NCBI GenBank assembly: GCA_905250125.1
Contig: CAJNOL010000905.1
Coordinates: forward strand, 31,017 to 95,016
Source of the DNA: Rotaria sordida
Taxonomy: Eukaryota > Rotifera > Eurotatoria > Philodinida > Philodinidae
Length of the DNA stretch: 64,000 nt
Direction: 5' to 3'
The first letter of the stretch is position 1, and the number at the start of each line of letters is the position of its first letter. The notes beneath the pieces are model-generated. The model saw nothing but the letters and a program-made list of their open reading frames with translations, ran no database searches and was not told the origin of the DNA. Below, in pieces: positions 56,360-64,000 of the stretch. The translations under genes were made by a program, and so were the position numbers.

Positions 56360-59300
56360 ATGCCTACGAAACGAATTCAAAAAGTTCAAGGTCCAAGTCT
56401 TTATAAAACATTTATTGATGCTTATATGAAAGCTCGACCTGATGAAAAACAAGCTGTAAATTTATTTATTTTTTTTTCGATGAAAATAAATAACCAGATT
56501 TTCTTTTTCAAATAGGTAAAACATCGTGGTGCTCAAGTTGAATGGAATGAAATAAAATGTAATGAAGAATATGTTAAAGAAAAAGTTGAAGAATATTTAG
56601 AAATATATAATGAATTTGTTGGATCTTCTAATCAAACTTTTGAATATCAACCAAAAGTTAATCGTAATCGACTATTAAACAGAGAGCAATCAAATGATAC
56701 AACAAATCAAGATAATAATGATAATAAAAACGATGATGAAGAATCGAATGATTGTGATGATTTTGGTAAAAATAAAGATGAACAAGATGATTATGATGAT
56801 TTTGATTATGATGAAGATGATCAAGAAAATAAAAAGAAAAAAAAACAAACAAATAATAATAATAATAATAATAATAATAAACGTAAATTAGCTGATGAAG
56901 AATTATTGAAAGATCTGAAAAAATTATCATCTGTACGTGGTATTCCATTAGAACCATTATCAACACAAATAAGACAACCAGCACAAGAACGCGTTTTTAA
57001 AGAATTAAGTGCAATTAATGATCGAATTGCTTCATTAATACAAGTTAAACAAATGGGTTTATTAACACCAGAAAATAGACAACAATTACAACAATTAATG
57101 AAAGATAGAAGAACGAAGGCTTATGCATTAAGACGTCTTCAATTGAAAACAAAAGCTTCAAATAGATATAGAGTTAAACGACGAAAAATTGTATTAATAA
57201 TTTTTTTTTCTTTAATCTTTTTTAAGTTTGATTATTTGTAGGTTGAACATTTATATGAAACAAAACCTGAATTACATCCACAATTAAAAAAACTTTATCG
57301 TCCTGGTGGTGGTCGACCACGTATTGAAGAACAATGTCCTGATTTATTACAAGTAATTGAAGAAATTGCAAAAGTTGGTGGAGCAAGTGATGATCGAAGA
57401 CGATCATCAACTATTCGACCTTGTTTAACATTAGATGATTTAAGAGACAAACTTAAACAAAGAGGTTATGATATTAAACGAACAACACTTTATTATCGGT
57501 AAATAATTAAATTCATATAAAAGAGTATCTTTTACTAATTGTATCATCAGTTTTCGAATATCATCTTATACAATTATTTATCTTGAACATATTTTTATAC
57601 AAGCAAATTAGTCTCGATTTTAAACCAGAAAAAAAAACAAGGAGTTTTTCATAAAAATCAAAACTTTGACAATAAACTCATCTTATTCATGTCGACTTGA
57701 ATATCCATTAGAGAGAAAATCGATTGTAGTTTAATAGAAAAACTTTTTTTTCAAATTCATAGACACTCTTTGATGTGATATTTTTTTGCTAAATCGATTT
57801 CTACTACAAGATCTTTAACTTTTGTTTTTAATCTGAATCAAGAAAACTTGTTTCACTTCATGTTTGTAAATATGACAGTTAGATGTAAATATGTAAAATT
57901 TAATACGTTCGCTTTTTGTTTGAAGTAAGAAAATCGGGAGAATATATGTGTAAACAAGAATAGAATTGTCTATTGAATGAATTTTCACTGTGTGATGAAC
58001 TTTAGGAGAGAAGTGTTCATCACACAGTGATAATCGTTTTATTTAACTTCATCCCACAATAAATGGTCCCGTTCACATACAAAACATACGCATCGATAAT
58101 GAATGGTAATCAAGCGTAACGGTCACACACAAGAAGAGAACGGTTACAAGGTGAATAGAGAAAAAAAAAGGATAGATGAAGATGATACATTTTGTTACAT
58201 ACTGTAGGAGAACATTCTTTTTTTTTATCTTTACAGTGTTGAGCAATGTTCAGAAATAATATGCGATGCAAAAGTCTTGGGACAAATGTCAAACTCTGTT
58301 ACATCATATTGCTAATTTCTAAATCAAACAATTATTTTTTTCCATTGAAAAGACAAATGTCTAAACTACAAATTTTCTACCAGATTTTTTTTTTCTGGAA
58401 CGAATCTATAAAACATAAGAAGTCAAAAACTGAACACCTCTAAAAAAAAGTTCTATTTCTCAATTATTTTAAGCTAGATGGATCGAATTCTAACAAAAAA
58501 TATACCAATATGTAGCACATCAAAAATTCTATCGATATCAATTCTTGACTCTTTGATAAAAAAAAATGGAAAATTAAATTTTTTGTAAAATAGAGTCTTT
58601 TTCAAGAACTATAAATTTGGAAGGAGATCAATCACGATCTTCAGAAACTCTGTATGAACGGAATTCTTTGTTTGTTATTTGTTCAAAATACCTTGGATCT
58701 TAAAAACTTAGCAGAAAAAAAGCCAAGACTAAATTTAACTTCTAATACACCATTGAAACGAGCACTCTTTATACTACAAAAATCATCATTAAACGTGCGT
58801 TTTCATTTTGTTTCTGATGTAAAATAAAGAAAATGATATTGTACGAAGGCGAAGTTACAAGAACTTCTTCTGCTGCAGATTCCTTTCAGAAAAAAAGTCT
58901 GGTAGAATATTTCTAGTTCAGACATTGCTCTTTCCAATAAAAAAAAAATTTGATTGATTTAACAGTTAGCAATATAGTCTAACAGAGTTTGACATTTGTT
59001 CGAAGACTTTTGCATTGCGTGTTATTTCTCGAACGATTAGTTCTCTATTCAACACTGATCACGAGCAAACTAGATAGATATGAGAGAGAAAGAAACTTTT
59101 GTATCTATCCTATTGGTAGTTGCTTCCAGATAAGTTTTCTGATCTATAGTAAACAAAATTGAAACCTTTTAATAACTATATGTTCGAAGTAAATTTGATG
59201 ATGAATTCATTTCAATTTTGAGTTTCAAAACAAAAAGTTGAGAAAAGTGTGAAATATAAATATATAAATCGACGTCTTTTGTTGTGCTGATTCTGAATAT

Positions 59301-62300
59301 TCAGTGAGAAAAATATTGCTATCAAAATCAGGATTATTTTTGATTACCAGTAGATAAAATTCAATTATCCAATTTTTGTATCATAATCGAATTGAAATCG
59401 ACTATAATCCTAAAATCTATTGAAAAAATAACCGAAAAAAATCGATTGAAATATGAATCAATCGAAATTAGATTGATGGATTTCAATTTGATTACTAAGG
59501 ATTATATTAATTGTAATCATAAAATCGATTTTAATCTTGTTAATCGATAAAAATAAGATTTATAGATTTTCAATCGATTATTAACGATTCTCTCAGTTGT
59601 GATCTGATTTTTATCAGTTGAGAATTAATTGAAAACATAGAGCATGTCTGATCGATTTTCAAAATTAGTAATGACGTAAATCTAATTATTTCCGTAAGTA
59701 GAAGACAAACATGAAATGAGTGCAATGTGGAAGGATAGCAATTGTAGAAGTGCTTTATACATACAGAAGTCCTATGTAGAAAAAATTGAAAATATTTATG
59801 CAATTGATTCAAATATTTTGTTTAATTTTAATCAATATTTTTCATAAATGGTAAAATTTACAAAGTGTATTTGAGGAGAGAATCTTTTATTAAGAAGATC
59901 TATACTTATTGAATATTCTTATGTGAAACCAGGCTTAAATAATAATATGATCGGTTAAAATCTCTTAATCGATTTCTGATGTAATTGCATTATTTTAGTT
60001 TGAAACAATTTATAGGCCAGTTCCAACTTTACTTTAATTGCCGGAGTTTATCTTAGTGACAATTTCATGGTCTCGGAACACGAGTAACGCAAAAAATTCA
60101 TAAGCAAATTAGGGTTTCATGTTCGAATACCGAGAAAAGCGTATATCTTCAATGTGTACGATTAGAATTGATTAACAGGTAGCATAGAGTAAGAATAGAT
60201 AATTGCCATGTAAAAAAATGGAGAAAAACTGACATTAAACGATTTTTTCGTGGTTCTTTTGGATGGAAAAGGTCTTCATTTAATTCTATTTCATCTTATC
60301 GTTTACAAATCAGTACAACAGTATAAAAAATTGATCAAACTCATGCTGAAGTCAATTATATGAGAATTTTCGCCATGACTATTGCGGAATCAAATCCCGA
60401 TTATAATTAGGGTGGTAATTTTGATTAGTGCCCATAGGATTTTGAAATTTTAATGGATTATAATCGCTAAAATTTTCCACTAAGTATGCTATCTATTTTG
60501 ATTGGAAAGTTGATAATTACGACAGAAATCGCTGTCTCTACCAACCATTATTCGTCCGTTGAGTTACATTGACGTTTTTCATTCTTGAGACATCTGAATT
60601 TAATGATAAAAATTTCATCAGTAAAAAGAAAATATCTATCAAAAGACCGACCACATCTTTCTCATACCAGCTGTTAAACTCTTTGACTAGGATTTCTCTG
60701 AAAAAAAAAAGAATTTAGAGAAAACGTTCAAAGTTAACGAGAAAAGATTTTTATTGTTGACATATTCGTTACTTTTCTTATCCTAATTGAATATTGTCAA
60801 TGTTTGAAATGTCCATCATAAAAAATTTCGATTAAACAAATAATTTATTTTAATGATCTGATTTTGAATATATACTAATATGAAATTTTCTTTTTTTTTT
60901 TTTTTTGTTTTAAATATTTAGTCTGTTACCTCATCGTGCATCATCAAGAGATGGTCGTCGTCATGTTAATACTGCTCCAGTTCGTCTTCGTCGTGCTCAA
61001 AATGATGATCATGGAAAACATGAAGATGGTCATTTTGCTACAGCAACAATACGTTATATGAAAGATTTAGCTTCAATATTTGGCAATGATTGTGTTTTTT
61101 ATTTATCTCAAGATGATAAATGTAAAGTTCCATTAGGTTTACCTGCGGCTAGAGTTCAAGCACCATTATTAATGCATTTGGATTATCGAATAAGTTTACC
61201 AGATCATGATTGGGTAGTTGCACCTCGACATCAATTAATACCAAGTGTATATGCAGCATGTCTTTTATCTCAAGATGGAGATATAGGTTATTCAGGTCCA
61301 ACATATATAGCTGTACGTTCAGCTAGACATGATTTATCAACTGCTGATTCTCATGCAACAGATTTTGATCGACTTGTTTCTTTGAAAGAATTTGAAAAAG
61401 TAGCACGTGATGAAACTGGACAAGTTAAACCAATTGTTATTGTTACTGTTGATGGTGGTCCTGATGAAAATCCACGTTTTCCAAAAACACTTGTTTCAAG
61501 TATTAGAAAATTTAAAAAGTATAATCTAGATGCATTTTTTGTTCTTACACATGCGTAGGTTCTTTTTGTATTTTAATATTAAAAAAATTTTTGAATTTTT
61601 TTTTGAATTTTTTAGTCCTGGTCAATCAGCCTATAATATAGTTGAAAGTCGTATGGCTCCATTATCTCATGATTTAGCTGGTCTTATATTACCACATGAT
61701 CATTTTGGTTCACATTTAAATGATTCAGGTGTAACAATAAATGTTGATTTAGAAAAAATAAATTTTCGTAAAGCTGGACAAATGTTAGCTGAAAGATGGT
61801 GTAAATCTATTATTGATGGATTTCCATGTTTTGCTGAATATATTAATCCACCAGCGACATCAGAAGAACAACGTCGACAAACTGATATTAAAATTGTTAT
61901 GGATGAACTTTTACGAAAGTTAGTTTTATTTTTATATTATTTAATTAAAATTATATTTTTATTTTGTGTGTTTTTAAAATAGAATTTGTGCTGAAGAAGA
62001 AACAGAAGAAGGACATGAATTTCGTGTTCATGCAGCAGATGAATATTATCAAGAAAATGCTCGTATGCCAAGAGAAAATACAGGTGAACAACCAAAATAT
62101 GATATTGATGAATATTGGTGTGCTATGCATGTTTTACAAACACAATATACTTTACAAATTATTCGTTGTAATTCAATTGAATGTTGTGGTCCATGGCGTT
62201 CAAATTATGTTCGAGTATTTCCTCATCGATTTTTACCATCACCTGTACCATTTGAACGTACAGCATATGGTATTAGAATGGCAGAAAAAGATTATCAAAA

Positions 62301-63327
62301 AGGACAATTTTATGGATCATTATTTCAACGAATTCAATTTCATGGTATTGTTATTCAACATACACAGGTTAAAAAAACAACATTAGATCTACCTGCTATC
62401 ATCATCATATAGACTAACAAAAGAAAAAAAAGAAGAAATCATGATAGAAATAAGATCTAACAGTTTAAGTAGAAGGAACTTATTCAATTTTTCCAATCGA
62501 TAGGTAGTTTGCTCTTCGTTTCGTTACTCCAATATAGAAGAAACGACATCATTCGACTCATAGCTAGTTGTGATTCGAACATAGATATACAATAAAATTT
62601 GTAACTTTATTCTGCTTCTAATGATGGCTAGAATGATTTCAGTTCAATCGAAATAAATGATCCTATTTATGTCTAATTGAGTATCTAAGAATGAGAATAC
62701 AAGCAATTTCCGATGTTTTCCTGCTGACACTTGCTCGTAGTCCTTGTATCTCATGTTTTTTGACAAAAACAAATCATGAATATTGTTTCAATTTCGATTT
62801 TCAGTACACATGAACGAGACTCATGTCATTAATATCTAATAATAATAACCATGCCAATGATTTGTTCTTACCACTCACTTCATATTAATAAAAACAAAAT
62901 GGTTTTCTTTTTCTTTCAGAATGACATGTTACCATTTGATTATTGTTGTTCATCAGTAAAAAAAGAAATAAAAAAGCGTATATGTAAAATATGTAATCAA
63001 TACATTCCGTCAGCATATCGTATGAAAAATCATTATAAAATTCATGCACAACATCATGAAGATTTTGACCATAATGAAGATGATACATTACCACCACTAC
63101 CACCACCACCATCACCACCACCACCAACAACAACAACAGCTGATATAATAATAAATTCAAATGAAAGTCAATTAACAACAACAGCAGCATCTGTACTTAA
63201 AACAGAAATGTTAGACTGGCTTCAATCAGATTTCGATGACTGTGATGTAGATCCAACAGCAATTCAACTTGAAAGTGATACTGTTACATGTTCGATGACA
63301 AAATTGTGTGTTGAAGAAAATAGATGA
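56360..63327 (+). CDS. Seven-exon gene: putative DDE-like core plus C2H2 zinc finger, function unknown
   Basis: Exons 56360-56455, 56516-57190, 57242-57498, 60922-61554, 61616-61918, 61983-62367 and 62920-63327 keep frame through GT..AG introns, giving ~918 aa. Residues ~1-120 are charged (HRGAQVEWNEIK). An Asn/Asp-rich spacer includes a ten-Asn run from an (AAT)n repeat. Residues ~180-345 are basic and helical (RPGGGRPRIEEQ). The core, ~380-780, has YLSQDDKCKVPLG (D407/D408), IVTVDGGPDENPR (D520) and SAYNIVESRMAPLS (E564), spaced like the acidic triad of an RNase-H-fold transposase. Next come LILPHDHFGSHL and CNSIECCGPWRS. The C-terminus has one C2H2 finger (C805, C808, H821, H825), then a Pro run and acidic tail. 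I recall similar uncharacterised proteins in other eukaryotes but no function. It may be a domesticated transposase; that is inference. Confidence 0.8.
57499..60921 (+). repeat. 3.4-kb repeat-filled intron of the seven-exon gene
   Basis: The intron is bounded by GTAAAT and TATTTAG. It contains a perfect 16-bp hairpin at 57985-58030 and a fold-back element at 58234-59057 (arms share TGCAAAAGTCTT, ACAAATGTCAAACTCTGTTA and CTACCAGA; ends CAGTGTTGA). It also holds a copy of the ATCGATT-rich repeat at about 59380-60220, also found at 640-1860. Neighbouring introns are 50-61 bp, so its size is explained by insertions. Confidence 0.75.
57985..58030. other. Perfect 16-bp inverted repeat, 14-nt loop
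   Basis: TCACTGTGTGATGAAC is followed after 14 nt by its exact reverse complement. It lies inside the long intron. Could be a regulatory hairpin or the core of a small element; function unknown. Confidence 0.7.
62368..62919 (+). other. 552-bp last intron of the seven-exon gene
   Basis: Starts GTTAAAAAAAC and ends TTTCTTTCAG. Ten times longer than most introns here. If retained, the frame continues only about 15 codons to a stop at 62410, giving a protein without the zinc finger, so retention or alternative 3' ends would produce a finger-less form. Confidence 0.5.
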
Positions 63328-63950
63328 ACATGACAATAAAGTTTCTATGAATATAGAATAAATGTATTCAACATTTTTATTATTAACAATATCTTCACTT
63401 TTAATTATTATCCCTGTTTAGATTATTGTAGTTTTACTTTTTCTATGATTAACTTTTCTTGAATTTTCATGTTGTTTTTTGTTTTGTAGTTTTCTTTTTT
63501 ACATAAAGATTTTCGTATAAAAAAAAATGTTTTAATATACAACGAGAAATTCTCTTGGTTTATGATGAACATAAATACCTTTTAAATATTGAAAATAAGA
63601 AGATTTAAATTTTTTTTTCACATGGATAATGTTTCTTTTATATACACATTTGTTTCAGTGTTATGGAGCCAGAAACGCTACTAAGTTTTTAGAACTTTAG
63701 ATAAGAAATTCAATCATCGCAACCTGTTTAATTTTAACATAATAAACACTTCGGTTCTTTTCTTAAATTTCAATAAGACTCGTCATTTTATGTATATGGA
63801 TCAATTCTTCACCAATAGCATTTATTAAATAGATAGAATAATGACTGACTTAAACGACTACAATTGATTGATATTATTGCTAATATATTGGATTCTGATT
63901 TGATTCCAAATTTTTGCATAAAAATAAAATCGATGCACCTTGTTCGAGAA
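63328..63950. other. 3' flank of the seven-exon gene
   Basis: GACAATAAAG at about 63334 and AGAATAAATG at about 63356 are candidate poly(A) signals directly after the stop. The rest is AT-rich with nothing recognised. Confidence 0.5.
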
Positions 63951-63951
63951 A

Positions 63952-64000
63952 ACGATGTGGATGTATGTGTGGTTAACAAGGGAACTCACCCATACTCATA
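63952..64000. repeat. Telomere-like tract at the window edge (site 8, partial)
   Basis: GATGTGGATGTATGTGTGG, a short spacer, then CTCACCCATACTCATA running off the window. Same G-rich-then-C-rich order as the other sites. Confidence 0.45.

Noticed and set aside
56658..56984. Minus-strand Tyr/His-rich frame
   Set aside because: Shadow of the Asn/Asp-rich exon 2; the YYYYYY run is the complement of the AAT repeat.
61964..62386. 140-codon plus-strand frame overlapping exon 6
   Set aside because: Exon 6 in the other frame continues the protein across proper splice sites and has mixed composition; this frame is a shifted reading.
62885..63190. Minus-strand Leu/Val-rich frame
   Set aside because: Shadow of the Pro/Thr-coding and zinc-finger exon on the plus strand.
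1..64000. CRISPR arrays, bacterial operons, rRNA genes
   Set aside because: No regularly spaced identical repeats, Shine-Dalgarno-led gene strings or rRNA-like sequence were seen; genes have spliceosomal introns.

Overview
The window looks like nuclear DNA of a bdelloid rotifer (Adineta/Rotaria-like). It is AT-rich, and most introns are very short (50-62 bp, GT..AG) with a few longer ones. Several genes look of non-metazoan origin: a CYP102/BM3-type P450-reductase fusion, a fungal/bacterial-style GT2 synthase and a bacterial-type Asp/Glu racemase. There are decayed copies of families I associate with bdelloids (ISXO2/Merlin-like transposase, a 3'-5' exonuclease-like family, an F-box-like family). 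G-rich tracts built on TGTGGG, which I recall as the bdelloid telomere unit, recur throughout. The species call is inference. One 100-N gap lies at 23388-23487.

Layout. 1-9.2 kb is repeat-dominated: an ATCGATT-rich repeat, a fold-back element, a complete rosa-type (DD41D) mariner element whose transposase has lost its third catalytic Asp, a truncated HSP70 pseudogene ending at a telomere-like tract, and a fold-back MITE. 9.4-14.1 kb holds two convergent intact genes: a GT2 membrane glycosyltransferase (+) and a GH35 beta-galactosidase (-). 14.9-19.5 kb holds an F-box-like remnant, an NmrA-like pseudogene, an intact Asp/Glu-racemase-like gene (-) and an ISXO2-like transposase remnant. 20.7-24.4 kb has a 1-kb fold-back element with a smaller one nested in it, then a secreted PQQ/beta-propeller-like gene (-). 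25.2-26.8 kb is a decayed exonuclease-like gene. 26.8-40.2 kb is a gene-poor stretch with one small basic ORF and several fold-back elements, one of them a 491-bp hAT-like element with a clear 8-bp target duplication. 40.2-46.5 kb holds a Shaker-type Kv channel (+) converging on the intronless P450-reductase fusion (-), with the longest telomere-like tract between them. 46.5-56.3 kb has no supported gene but holds fold-back elements and a ~550-bp degenerate direct repeat. 56.36-63.33 kb is a seven-exon gene (+) for a ~918-aa protein of unknown function with a possible DDE-like core and a C2H2 zinc finger; a 3.4-kb intron in it is packed with repeats.

The genes do not form an obvious pathway. 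The GT2 and GH35 genes both act on carbohydrate and are neighbours, but convergent transcription argues against co-regulation. The best candidate for something undescribed is the seven-exon gene at 56360-63327. The second is the recurring G-rich/C-rich fold-back tract, which has the geometry of head-to-head telomere junctions but occurs at many sites.
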